DNA of 64,000 nt from Bog-473 sp963744225. Lineage in GTDB: Bacteria; Actinomycetota; Acidimicrobiia; Acidimicrobiales; RAAP-2. The translations under genes were made by a program, and so were the position numbers. The stretch covers positions 1,302,001-1,366,000 of the forward strand of contig CAVUSV010000004.1 of the NCBI GenBank assembly GCA_963744225.1. Reading direction: 5' to 3'. Below the pieces are notes generated by a model. The model saw nothing but the letters and a program-made list of their open reading frames with translations. It had not been told where the DNA came from and searched no databases. This document shows, one piece after another, positions 46,998 to 57,723 of this stretch. Position 1 is the first letter of the stretch. Each line of letters opens with the position of its first letter.

Positions 46998-48613
46998 ATG
47001 CGGATCGTCCCGTCTGCACGCCGCGCCGTTCGGCTCGCCAGAGCACCGAGATGGTGCCGACACGTCATCGGCATCGGCGTGCTCTCTGCGCTCTCTGTGA
47101 CCGCCATATCGACATCGGCCGGGGCGGAGCGCTCGGCTGGTGCGGAGCGCGCCAACGCCACCCCGGCGCCGATCAGTGGCACGGGATCGTCGTTCGCCGT
47201 CACCGGCCATCAGCACCTGGATCAGTCAAACCGCTCCTGCGCCCTACAACCTGTCCGTCAACTGGGCTCCGTCCGACTCGGGCACCGGTCGCTATGAGTT
47301 CACCAACCAGACCACCGACTTCGCAGTCAGCGACATCGGGTACGTGGGGGCCACCGACGCCACACCGCCGAGCTTCCCCTTCAACTTCATCCCCATCACC
47401 GCCGGCGGCATTGCATTCATGTACAACGTTCCCGGACTGAGCAAGCAGCTCCAGCTCAGCAGCCTGCACGGCGTGCGGCCTGCTGACCGGGGGCATCAAG
47501 AACTGGAACGATTCAGCACATCGCCGCCGACAACCCCGGCGTGAGTCTCCCCAATGTGCCCGTCATCCCCGTGACGGAGAGCGACTCTGCCGGGACGAAC
47601 TACGTCCTCGAGGAATGGTGCATCGCCGAGCAGCCCGCAGTGTGGGCGGCGTTCGTGCAGCGCAAGGACTCCCAGTCGGGGGGCGCCACGGTGGCTCTCT
47701 CCGCCACCTCCCCCAACTCGCAATGGCCGCGCAGTCGCCGGTGGCCTGGACGATCAAACGACCTCGACCGTGGCGAGTGACGTCGCCAACAGAAGCGGAG
47801 GGGTCGGCGCGGTGCAGGTGAAATACGCCCAGAATCAAGCCGGCTTTGGTGGAACCGACCCGACCAAGAACATCGCGTCCGTGAAGAACGCGAGCGGCGA
47901 GTACACGCTTCCGACAGCCACCGGACGTCGCCTCAGCCTTGGCCTACGCCACGCAGCTGGCCAACGGCACGCACCAACTCGATTTCAACGGTGCCGGTCC
48001 CCACGTCTACAACCCGTCGACCTACAGCTACCTCCTGACGCCGACGACCGGGTGGTCGCCGAGCAAGGGCGACACCATGAGCCAGTTCGTCGACTATGTG
48101 CTCACCCTGGGGCAACAGAGCGCGCCATCGTTCGGGTACGCCAGCTTGGGACTCTCGCTCGAGCAGTACGGCGTCAATGCCGTCCAGCACAACGTGCCCG
48201 GAGCGGTCGCACCGACGGCCGCGGAACAGGCTGCGTACGCTTGTGGTGACCTGACACCCGCCGAGGTGGCGGCTGGGCAAACCACCGTCACCTGTGGGGT
48301 GACCAATGGAGGGGTAGCGGGCCCCCCAGGAGCCAGCGCCGGCACTGCGACCGGGGCCGCAGCGGCTTCGGCAGCCAAAAACGCCGCGGCTACCACTGCG
48401 GGCACAGCCGGGAGCCGCGGTTCGACCGGCGGAACCGGCGGCTCCTCCTCATCGGGTGGCGTCAATCCTGCGGTGGCGCTCACTGGGGCCTCCTCCATGG
48501 CGGGTACCGGAATCAATCCCGTCCCGATGACAGTTCTCGGGCTGAGCCTCCTTCTGATTGGGATCATTGGACGGCGGCGAATGCTCAAGCGGCACGTTGG
48601 CGATCACCCATGA
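46998..48613 (+). CDS. pstS: PstS-like phosphate-binding protein with C-terminal membrane anchor (frameshifted)
   Basis: Extracellular substrate-binding protein. Signal peptide (GIGVLSALSVTAISTSAGA), then PISGTGSSF, WAPSDSGTGRYEFTNQTTDF and AVSDIGY: the phosphate-binding loops of PstS. SAGTNYVLEEW, GVGAVQVKYAQNQ and FVDYVLTLGQQSAP (the C-terminal lobe) match too. The tail is a Ser/Gly stalk, ALTGASSMAGTGINPVPMTV, a helix and RRRMLKR, so it is membrane- or wall-held. About four frame breaks (47217, 47478, 47725, 47925). AAGGAG precedes ATG 46998; ATGA overlap with the next gene. Confidence 0.8.
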
Positions 48614-50164
48614 GGAGACCGTCTGTGGCTCGACGTTCCGTCCTGGCGGGAGTGACCGCTGCTATGTCGGCCACTATCTTGGCCATCCCCGCGAGTGGGA
48701 GCGCAGGTGCGGCCACCACCCCAGGCACCCTCATCGGTGAGGGCAGCGACGCCCTGACGCCGGTCCTGGTCAAGTTGCTGCACGATGACGCGGCCGGCTT
48801 GAACCCCGATTTCGGCAGCTACAGCGGGGCTGTTGGCCTCGATCCGGGTATCGCCGACTTTGTGGGCTCTGCGAAGAACACGTTCGGTAACGATTTCGTA
48901 GTGACCGAACGTCCCCTGACCACGGCCGAGGCGTCCACCGCAGCGGCCAACGGCCGTTCGTTCGCCTACGTTCCCCTCGCGGCGACACCCGTCGCGCTGA
49001 TGACCCTGGTGCCCAACTCCCAGTGGCAGCCAGGCGCGGCACAGACAATCAGTCCGTCGGACTTTTGCCAGCATATGCCGCTCACCCTCGCTCAGTTGGA
49101 CGGAATTTTCGGGGCTCCGGCATATTCCGGTTGGGGTGATACCAACCTCAGCTGCACCATGTCGTCGAACACGCCGGCGGACTCCCTTCCATTCGCCCTT
49201 TGGGCCAATCTCGAACCGACAATGGAGAACTATGCGCTCATGTCGTTGCTCGACAGCACCGTCCCTTCAAAGGCGGCATTCGCGGCGGGTCTGACGGCTG
49301 GGCACACGGGAGGGTTGACATCGACCACCGACCCGACGGCCAGTGAGCACTGGCCCTATTCGGGCACGACCGTGTCGGGAGGCGACGCGGCCACGCTCGG
49401 GAAACTCATCGGGCTGGACCCACGGACGGGAGCACCCAGTCTGCATTCGCAATCAACTCACCCTCGGTACCATCATGCCGGTGGCATCCGTCTGGACGGG
49501 TGACCCACAGGGGGTGAAATGGAACCTCCCGACTGCGGCGATCCAGAACGCACAAGGGTCATTCGTCCCGCCCTCTGCGCAATCGGCGAGTGCCGCGCAA
49601 AGTCACGCCACCCTTGCTTCGACGACGGACCCCACGACCAACAACTTGGTCAGCTTCGCTGCCAGCACGACTGACGCCATCGCCTACAACAACTATTTGA
49701 TGATGGAGAGCTACCTGGTTGTGCCCACGAACGGGCTTTCCGCCGACAAGGCGCTGGCGTTGGCCCAGTTCATCCGTTTCGCTGTCGGCGGCACCGGGCA
49801 AGCGGACATCACCGCGCTGGGAGCGGCGCCGGCCACAGCGGCAATGGTGAAGGCCGACCTCGCAGTGGCGCAGACGCTGAACGCCGAAGCAGCGACGGCA
49901 GCAGCGACGACCCCCACGTCAACGACCACGACGACCCCGGCCAGTACGACAGCCACCACCGTGGCGTCGTCATCAACATCGGGTACTACCGGCGCCGCTT
50001 CGACAGGCCCCGATCCCAATGCCGCGGCGACCAATGGATCAACGTCGGGCGGACTCGCCGTGACGGGTGACAACCCGGTACCCCTCCTCGGCCTGGGTTT
50101 GGCGCTGCTGATCTGCGGTGAAGGCGCACGGCAAATCCTGCGACGACGGAAGGCCAGGACATGA
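48610..50164 (+). CDS. Second, divergent PstS-like binding protein with LAVTG anchor (one frameshift)
   Basis: Exported protein with a Tat-like RRPSVARRSVLAG signal. Mature part: TLIGEGSDALTPVLVKLLH, VTERPLTTAEAS, FAYVPLAATPVALM, SDFCQHMPLTLAQLDGIFG and, after a break near 49440, MPVASVWTGDPQGV and YLVVPTNGLSADKALALAQF, typical of PstS-fold proteins. The canonical phosphate loop SG.G is altered, so the ligand may not be phosphate. A Thr/Ser stalk leads to GGLAVTGDNPVPLLGL, a helix and RRRKAR, a class E sortase-type signal. ATG overlaps the previous stop; the stop overlaps the next ATG. Confidence 0.75.
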
Positions 50165-50421
50165 CCGCACCGGGCCCTGCAACAGAAGGACGGCTCTTCG
50201 CCGACCTGACCGCCGCGGGAAGGTCCAGCTTCGACTGGGCCGTACTTTTCGCGGCGGTGGCGCTCGTCTTTCCCGTGTCCGGCGTCTTCGGAGTGTTCTT
50301 TGCGGCGCGCAGTCGCCGCAAGGGCTACGGCCGCTGGCGGTCCGCCCTGGCGGTCACCATCTGGTGCATGTTTCTTGGAATCATGCTGCGGGGGCTCGTC
50401 GGTATGGGGGTGTTCCCGTGA
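50161..50421 (+). CDS. Small two-helix membrane protein within the pst operon
   Basis: 86-residue intact protein with two membrane segments (WAVLFAAVALVFPVSGVFGV and ALAVTIWCMFLGIMLRGLVG) joined by a basic loop (FAARSRRKGYGRWR). It overlaps the previous gene by 4 nt (ATGA) and the pstB GTG by 4 nt, so it is translationally coupled to both. No family recognised. Its position between a binding protein and the ATPase suggests a partner or regulator of the transporter. Confidence 0.7.
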   Translation: MTAPGPATEGRLFADLTAAGRSSFDWAVLFAAVALVFPVSGVFGVFFAARSRRKGYGRWRSALAVTIWCMFLGIMLRGLVGMGVFP

Positions 50422-51255
50422 CCACGATGGACCAGCGGTCGTACGCACCGGTCCAACCGGGTCGCGATGCTCCCGCGGCCGGACCCGCGTCGTTGCAGGC
50501 GACGAACGTCAGTGCGTGGTTCGGAAGCAACAAGGTCCTCGAGCGGGTCAGCCTCGAGATGGAACCGCGAAAAGTCACCGCGCTCATCGGGCCCTCGGGT
50601 TGTGGGAAGTCCACCTTCCTGAGGATCCTCAACCGGATGCACGAGTTGATCCCGAGCGCGGCCCTCTCGGGATCGGTCAGGCTCGACGGCACGGACATCT
50701 ACTCGCCCGCCGTGCCGGTGACGCAGACCCGCAACCGGATCGGGATGGTGTTTCAGCGTCCCAATCCGTTTCCGTCGATGACCATCGCTCAAAACGTGCT
50801 TTCCGGACTCCGCCTCTCGGGGATCAAGGTGCCGAATCCCGATGCGCTGGTACGGGAGTGCCTGGAGCGTGCTGGGCTGTGGAAGGAGGCCCGTAATCGC
50901 CTCAACGAGTCTGGTGCGGCCCTCTCCGGCGGTCAGCTGCAACGCCTCTGCATTGCTCGGTCCCTGGCCGTTCGACCGCGGGTTCTCCTCATGGACGAGC
51001 CCTGTTCCGCGCTCGACCCGATTTCGACGGGCGTCATCGAGGGAACGATCAAGGACCTCAGTGACGACATCACCATCGTGATCGTCACCCACAACATGCA
51101 GCAGGCGAATCGTGTCTCACACAACTGCGCCCTCTTCCTGGTGGACGGGGAGGGACTACCCGGGCACATCGTCGAAGCAGGGCCCACGGAGGAAGTCTTC
51201 AACAACCCCATCAACCCCCGCACATCTGACTACGTCCACGGAGCGGTTCGGATGA
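50418..51255 (+). CDS. pstB: Phosphate-type ABC transporter ATP-binding protein PstB (frameshift at the end)
   Basis: ATPase of the Pst importer. Walker A is GPSGCGKST, then MVFQRPNPFPSMTI, the signature LSGGQLQRLCIARSLA, Walker B LLMDEPCSALDPIST and the H-loop VTHNMQQ. The C-terminus DYVHG is expected to be followed by RFG and a stop, but one extra A near 51242 shifts the frame; removing it gives a stop at 51253-51255 overlapping the next ATG. GTG 50418 starts it after an ATGA/GTGA chain. No phoU is nearby. Confidence 0.92.
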
Positions 51256-53044
51256 TGGCGCAGGTGATGACCACCATCGCGACCCGACCACAGCGGTTGC
51301 CTTCATCAGCCCGGAAGCTGCGCGACCAGGCGAGGCTCCTCTGGAGCGAGGCGCAGCCGAGAACGCGGACAACGGTACAAGATGGGCGCATTGCTCGCCG
51401 TGGTCGTCATTGCCTACAGCTACTCCCTGACCACACTGTTGCAGTTGGCGGGTCTCAATACGCCCTTGGCGTACGTGAGCCTCGTCCCGATCGTCTCGTT
51501 GATCCTGGCGGCCGTGCACAGCCGCCCGAAAGCAGCCGGAACCGTCCATCCATGACCGCCAGACCGACTACATCGTCGGCGTCCCCCTCATGGTCGCGGC
51601 GCTGTGTGTCAACCTCTTCCTTCCGAGCAAGTTGTCGGCCATGTTCTGGGTGTGGAGGATCGACCTCCTGACGATGCCATTCTTCGTGGCCGGCGCTGTC
51701 GCCGTCATTTTCGGAGTCCGGGTGCTCTGGCGCCAAAAGGTCGCGGTGGCGTTCCTCTTCTTGGCTTGGCCGTACCCCTACACGTCGGTACTGCTCGGCG
51801 TGCTGAACGCCTTTACGTCTGCGACGTTGTTTGGCATCACGAAGATCGTTCACGTCGTTCACGTGGCCACGCCGGTTGGCGCAGCGAACAACACCGTGTT
51901 CACGATCGTCCACCAGGGTCACCCCTTCAACTTGAGTGTGATTTCGGCCTGCTCCGGCGTGAGCAGTGTGGTCGGGTTTCTCCTGGTCGGCACCGCCTTT
52001 TGCCGCCATGATTCGCGGACCGCTGATCCGCAAGCTGTTATGGCTGGTTGGGGGGATGCTCTTGCTCTGGGTGATCAACCTGGGCCGGCTCACCCTCGTC
52101 TTCTGGGCGGGCAAGCAGTTCGGCGAGCACTTCGCCATCGACGTGCTCCACCCCTACATCGGGCTCGTCCTGTTCACCATGGGTGTCGGCGTCATGATCC
52201 TGTGCATCCGGCCGATGGGACTTCGCATCGGGAATGAGGGCAAGGTGCCGACCGCCGGAGAAACTGCGTCTGGAGCGCTGCCCCAGGGTCCCGGACGGGG
52301 GCACAAGCACAATCTGGCCGTTCCCAAGGTCTATCTGGCCGTGTCGCTGGTGCTGGTGCTTGGAATCATCGTCGGCTTCAGCAACGTCGGACTTGCAGTC
52401 TTACAACTTGGTGGCGGACGTATCGGGCGCACCGAAGGTCATCTCCTACATCAATGATCCCGTGACCCCGGTCGGGTGGACGAGCAGGTATGAGGCGACA
52501 TTCCAATGGGCCGCGCCACTGTTCGGTGAGCATTCCGTCTGGAATCGCTACGAGCTCTACCCCGGGGTCGGGGGTGATCTGCAGGCCCAAACCCAGATAA
52601 TCGCCGATGTCATCGACACCCCAGACCTCCAGACCTTCGCAGCCTTCGGTGTCGAACAGTGCTACCAGTTCCACGGCTACTCGCTCGGTAACGTGTCCCA
52701 AATCAGTTTGCCCGGGGGCATCACAGGACAGGCACTGGCGTACACCTCACAGCAATATCGGCAGTTGGTCGATCGTCTATTGGATTCTTCCCGTGAAGCG
52801 CGGCACCACCACCTTCTACGAACGTGTCGTCCTCTACGTGCAGAACAGGCACGGGCTGATTGCACAGGCGACGAACGGACAACTGGCGGGGATCAGGAGC
52901 GCAGCCGGCGTCCAGGGGTCGAGCAACTCCCAGCAAGTCGTCCTGCTCCAGAACCAAGATTTTCTGGTGGCCTACGCTCGAGAGATGATCCGTGACCAAG
53001 CGAACCGGAGTGCCACCGTGTTCGCCAGTCGCACCGTTGCGTAA
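51252..53044 (+). CDS. Exosortase/archaeosortase-like transpeptidase with extracellular C-terminal domain (frameshifted)
   Basis: Polytopic membrane protein of the exosortase/archaeosortase family. The N-terminal helices contain TPLAYVSLVPIVSLILAAV, like the family's opening. The catalytic Cys is in SVISACSGVSSVVGFLL, the Arg in INLGRLTLVF and the His in VLHPYIGLVLF, the complete triad. After the last helix comes an outer domain (WTSRYEATFQWAAPL, VYWILPVKRGTTTFYERVV) resembling the EpsI-like C-terminal domain of some exosortases. Breaks at about 51370, 51550, 52000, 52395 and 52770. It is thought to cut and attach proteins with PEP-CTERM-like tails; the 37705 protein is a candidate substrate. 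Starts at ATG 51252 or 51255. Confidence 0.72.
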
Positions 53045-53078
53045 GCCCACGCCGGGGCGTGAACGTACCGTGTCAGTG

Positions 53079-53416
53079 ATGACACTCGTCACGCCCCGAC
53101 GGGCGCCGAGGGTGCTCCAGGTCCGGACCAGCCGGGCTTCGACGCGTGGGTTCTCTGCCGGGAGTTCGTCGAACGGATCGTGTCGGAGGCTCAGGCAGCG
53201 GCGGCGCGGGACAATCCCGGACGCCCGGTTCCCGAGGTGGACTGGGGGTCGATTTGGCGGGCCGGGGACGGCGCTCCCTCTGACGAGTCGGCCATCGGCC
53301 GCATCATCCGAGCGGCCTCGGAGGTGGCCCACGGGATTGCGCTCAGAAGCTCGCCGGCATCCATTCGCCACCGGCGGAGCCCGTCGATGTCGCAGTCGGA
53401 CCAGCGACGGCGCTGA
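53079..53416 (+). CDS. Hypothetical protein, Pro/Val-rich C-terminus (frameshifted)
   Basis: Starts MTLVTPRRAP at ATG 53079 (GTG 53070 possible). A break near 53115 leads to GPDQPGFDAWVLCREFVERI, a helical domain with EAQAAAARDNPG, VDWGSIWRAGDG and IIRAASEVAHGI. The frame stops at 53416, but further breaks may extend it with Pro/Val-rich repeats (EPVTALVEPVGV) up to the sortase. It lies between exosortase and sortase and is probably part of the same operon. No family recognised. Confidence 0.45.
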
Positions 53417-53674
53417 CCCGCCAGCCGCCAGCAGCGGACGCCCCTGTGCCCCCCGGCTGCCCCCGCTCCGCCCGCGACACCCCTCGCGGGCCCGGTCGAG
53501 CCCGTGACCGCCCTCGTCGAGCCGGTCGGCGTCCTCTGGCGGAGCCCGTGACCGCTCCAGTGGGGCAGGTGACCCCGGTCGTCAGGTCGGGGACTCTGGA
53601 GCGGCCGGATCCACGAGTGACGACGATCGCCGAACCTGCAGGTACGGGGGTCCTGTCGACCGACCCTCGCGGTC

Positions 53675-54604
53675 GTGCGCGAGATCCACGACGATGGCGT
53701 GGCACCAGGGCGTGTCACTCGAACTCATTCGGAGTGGGCCACCTTCTTCACCTGGATCCGCAATCTGGGCGCCATCATGTTGCTGTTCGTGGTCTGGCAG
53801 CTCTGGGGCACGGCGATGTCCCAGCATCAGGCCCAGAGCCAGCTCCAGGCGGCATTCGAGGCCTCGCTTCGGGCGCACCACCCTCCCAAGGCAACGGGGG
53901 CGGGACCATCCCTGATCCCCGCCAGCACCGTCGTCCCATCGCCGGCCGGAGGTTCAGTGGTGGCCGAACTGCAGATTCCAGCCATCGGCTCGGACCAGTA
54001 CGTGGTGGTCGGGAACCAGCGCGACCGATTTGGCCAAGGGCCCAGGCCACTACGTCGGATCGGCGATGCCCGGACAGGCCGGCAATGTCGCCATCGCCGG
54101 CCACCGCACGACCCACGGAGCCCCGTTCAACCGTCTCGGCCAGCTTGGTACACGGAGACCGGATTATCCTGACGACCACGTCCGGCCAGCGCCTGACCTA
54201 CGTGGTGTCCGGGCCACCACAGGCGGTCGCTCCCGGCGATGTCGCGGTGCTCAACTACTTCGGGGACAACCGGATCACGCTCACCACCTGTACCCCGGAA
54301 TTCTCAGCGGCGCAGCGACTGGTCGTCGTGGGAGAGCTCAAGCAACACGTCGCAACCCCCGAGCCGCCGGCCAAGCATCTCGCCTACCACATCGTCAATC
54401 CGGCCACCGCCAGCTGGGATTGGTCGTTGCTCCCGGCCGTCGGGGTCGAGGTCTGTCTCCTGTTGCTGCTTGGGCTCTCCTACCGCCGGTTTGGCCTCTG
54501 GTTCGGGCAACAGCGGCAAGTGGTTCATCCTCGTGCCCGTATGGGCTGCCGGCCTCTATCTGCTCTTTGACTCCCTGACCAAGTTCCTTCCGTCGAGCTT
54601 CTGA
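53675..54604 (+). CDS. srtE: Class E sortase (frameshifted)
   Basis: Cysteine transpeptidase that joins LAxTG-type proteins to the cell wall. N-terminal membrane anchor (LGAIMLLFVVWQLWGTAM), then the sortase barrel: GHYVGSAMPGQAGNVAIAGH (catalytic His), GAPFNRLGQL, RIILTTTSGQRLTYVVSG and ITLTTCTPEFSAAQRLVVV with the catalytic Cys and Arg. Two extra C-terminal helices follow (AVGVEVCLLLLLGLSY, FILVPVWAAGLYLLF), which is unusual. Breaks near 54013, 54148 and 54510 (first one an extra A). GTG 53675 start. Its substrates are probably the LALTG, LANTG and LAVTG proteins just upstream. Confidence 0.85.
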
Positions 54605-54626
54605 GGCTCCGCCGGTACCTCCTGGC

Positions 54627-57004
54627 TCAGAGTGCGCCAACCGACGCTGACCCCAGGACGCCGAGGAGCGAGCTGTCGCCCGGACCGGTGTTGTAGCTGC
54701 AGGGTCCCAGCGGATCGAGGAGCCAGTTCCACACGAGAAAGGCGCTGTCGCCCGCAGCGAATTGGGCGGTCATCTTGGCCGACATGTCGAGGGCACGCTG
54801 CTGCAGGCTCTCGCAACCGCTCTGGCCATCGCCGGCGACGATCCCGGCTTCACCTGTGATGATGGGCTTGTCGAGCGCCTTGGCCTGGGCGAAGCGCTCC
54901 GCCATCCCATTCCACTGGTCCCCTCCCATCGGCGCGGATCCGTAGTAGTCATGGACGCTCAGGACGTCGATGCCCGACGACGCCCCGACGCTCTGGTAGT
55001 TGGTGCCCGCCGATGCCGCACTGCCCCGCCTCCGAGAAAGCCAGCCTCGACGAGGTGCGCTGGGATCGAGCAGGTGGATCTGCCCTCCCACGGTGGTGAA
55101 GAAGTAGTTCAACGCTTGCGTGGCGCCGGCCTGGTCGGGACAGGTCTGGTGACCCGAACAGTTGCCGGGCTGCAAACGTCGCTGGACACGTTGACGCCTC
55201 GGCCTCGCTCATCGGCTCCCACATGCCGAGCGCGGGTGAATCGGCATACCGGCTGACGAGGGCATTCATGTAGTCCCAGTAGGAGAGCGGGGTCAGGCCG
55301 CTGTCCGTCGGAGTCGCCGGCGGAGTTGTACACGTTCTTGAATCCGCCCGAGTACCACGCCGGATCCTGCCAGTGTCCACCGTCACATGGGCCCCCTTGG
55401 TCACTGATCGTCGGGATGAGGTACACGTGGTATTTGGCGGCTTCGTAGAAGACCTTGTCGAGGGGCCGCCAGTCCAGCTGGTCCGTGTGGACGTTCGTCG
55501 CCATCGCCCCTTGGAAGGCCCAGAACCGCACGAGGGAGTTGGGCCGCAGCGAGCCGAAGAACGCGTCGATCTGGGCGGTCGTGGCCATGCCGCCACACCC
55601 GGCGTTGGTTCCCCAGTCGGTGGCCAGCTGATAGGCGTTGACGCCGGTGAACAGGGTGGGCACACCACCGATCTCGAGGCTCTGACCCTGCGCCGTGATC
55701 GGCAACTGTCCCGTTGGCACGTAGGTGAAGCGATCGAGGCTGCTCAGGCCTGACGTGCCCGTCGGCGTGACCACCCGGACATTGACTACTCCCGCGCCGA
55801 CGGGAGCCACCGCAGTGATCCGTGTGTCCGAGGTGACGGTGAAGGCGGACGAGGCGTTGCTGCCGAACTCGACCGCGGTTGCTCCGGTGAACCCCGAACC
55901 CGAGATGTGGACGGTGTCACCTCCGCCAGCCGTCCCGCTGGACGGGGTGAGCGCGCTGATCGACACGGAATTGGTCCCACCACCTGCCACCCCTGCGTCG
56001 ACCGCGGAGCCGCCACTCGGGTTCGATGGTGGGGGCGTCGCCGCTCCGTTCGCCGGTGGACGGGTGGTCGCTGGCGAAGTGGCCACGGGACCCGTCGCGG
56101 GCGAGCCGTAGTTCTTCGCATCGCCGAAGGGATGAACCGCGCCGTCCGCGGTCAGGACCCAGTAGCCAGCCGACGGCGTGGCCGCCAGCGAGGCGGCGGG
56201 GGCGGCCACGCCCCGTACGGACCCGTAGTTACTGGCGTCACCCAACGCGTGGACCGTGCCGTCTTGGCTTAGCAACCAGTAGCCGTTGTTGTCGGGTGTC
56301 GGGGCCATATAGACGATCGGAGAACTGGGTGGGGTCGCTCCGAGCGATCCCTCGAAGGACGCGTCACCGAAGGCGAAGATCCCGCCATCAGAAGCCACCA
56401 GCCAGTAGCCGCCACCGTCACGAGTTGGGGACATGCCGACGATGGGTTTGTTGAGAGAGTGCGCGCCCATCGATCCGACGAAGGGCGCGTCACCGAAGGC
56501 GAAGATCCCGCCGTCAGAAGCCACCATCCAGTAGCCGCCCCCGTCATGGGTGGGGGCCATGCCGACGACGGGTTCATTGAGGTGCAATGAGCCGGTCGAG
56601 CCCCAGAACCCGGCGTCACCGAAGGTGAAGATCCCGCCATCCGCAGCATCGAGCCAGTAGCCACGGCTGTCGGGGGTGGGGGCCATGCCGACGATGCTCT
56701 GATTCAGGGCCTTGCTCGCCATGTCTCCGTGCGAAACGGCATTGCCAAAGGGCTCGACGGCGCCAGCGTTGGACACGACCCAATACCCGCCCCCGTCACG
56801 GGTCGCGGCGATGCCGAACCACTGCGGTTGCTGGCTGGCTGCCGCATTCGCGCGCACCGGAGCCGCCGAGGTGGCGGGATCCGCATGAGCGAAGGTCGGG
56901 GCCACGTAGGCGGCGACACAGAGCGTGACGATGCTCGCGAGGAGCACGACGTGTCTGCTCTTGGCTGCTCGCTCTCCTGCCTCTCGTCTGGGTTGGTTCA
57001 CCAC
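54627..57004 (-). CDS. Secreted GH5-like glycoside hydrolase with N-terminal YW repeats and an IPT/TIG domain (frameshifted)
   Basis: Three parts. N-terminal: signal peptide (VVLLASIVTLCVAAYVAPTF) and six or so ~45-residue repeats of the type IVGM(A/S)PT.DGGGYW.VASDGGIFAFGDA (about 56100-56800), likely a beta-propeller. Middle: a TIG/IPT Ig-like domain (ISALTPSSGTAGGGDTVHIS). C-terminal: a GH5-type barrel with GVNAYQLATDW, MWEPMSEAEA (acid/base Glu) and KPIITGEAG (nucleophile Glu). Breaks near 55310, 55190 and 55050. Possibly a beta-mannanase or cell-wall hydrolase. The start GTG 57004 has GAGGGAG upstream; 57049 is possible. Convergent with the sortase. Confidence 0.78.
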
Positions 57005-57723
57005 GCTCCCTCGTTGTGTGGGGGATGGTGCGCTCAGGCACTTGCTCAACAGTGGGTTCGTCAGCCGGTTCCCAACTCGATTTTCCCGCGCCGATCCCGA
57101 CGCATGTGAGCAATCTTCCGAAGTTTTCCGCCTGATTCAGCCCAGCAAGTACTACGTGCTAACTCCGGATCCCCCCGTCGTTGTCTCGAAGAATGCGACA
57201 TGGTGATTTCCGTCGGGATGTAAGTCCGTTGCCGTGAGGTTGAATCTGGCATCAACGTGACATTTGTGTGCGCGTTGTGAACGGCGGGCAACGTGGAGCG
57301 CAAGGCGGTTCAAGAACGGTCAGACCTATCAATTGCTGTTCCCGAACCGGTCGATCGCTAACCGGTCTGCGCCAGGTCCTTCTAGATCTAAGGAAACGTG
57401 TCTTTCGTCACGCGCGCCACCCGGGTTCGGTGGCCCGGGTTTCGATCGTGTCACCGGGGCCGCATCCGACCGATCACCGTTGTCTGGGGTCCGCTTCTTT
57501 ACTGCATGGTGGCGACGCCGTGGGTCGCCGATCGGAATAGAACCTCAGACGCAATCCCAGACGGACCCGGCTGATCTGCCCGGGCGGAGGCGACCATTTC
57601 CACCCCGAACGAGAGGCCAGATGCGTCCCAGCGAGCGCCAGCGGGGCAGTGACACCGTGTGTCGGCCGGGGCGGTGCGCCATCGCGCCGCTCGAGTCCGG
57701 GATGCGACGTCCGTGCGCGAGGA
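57005..57723 (+). other. Intergenic region, no supported gene
   Basis: About 700 nt between two leftward genes. Open frames on both strands are low-complexity and lack motifs. It should contain the promoter of the GH5-like gene at its left side. I see no tRNA or riboswitch. Confidence 0.5.

Noticed and set aside
37705..54604. Treating the broken genes as pseudogenes in a decaying island
   Set aside because: Both sides of each break keep strong coding character and family motifs, and housekeeping genes in the window show the same errors.
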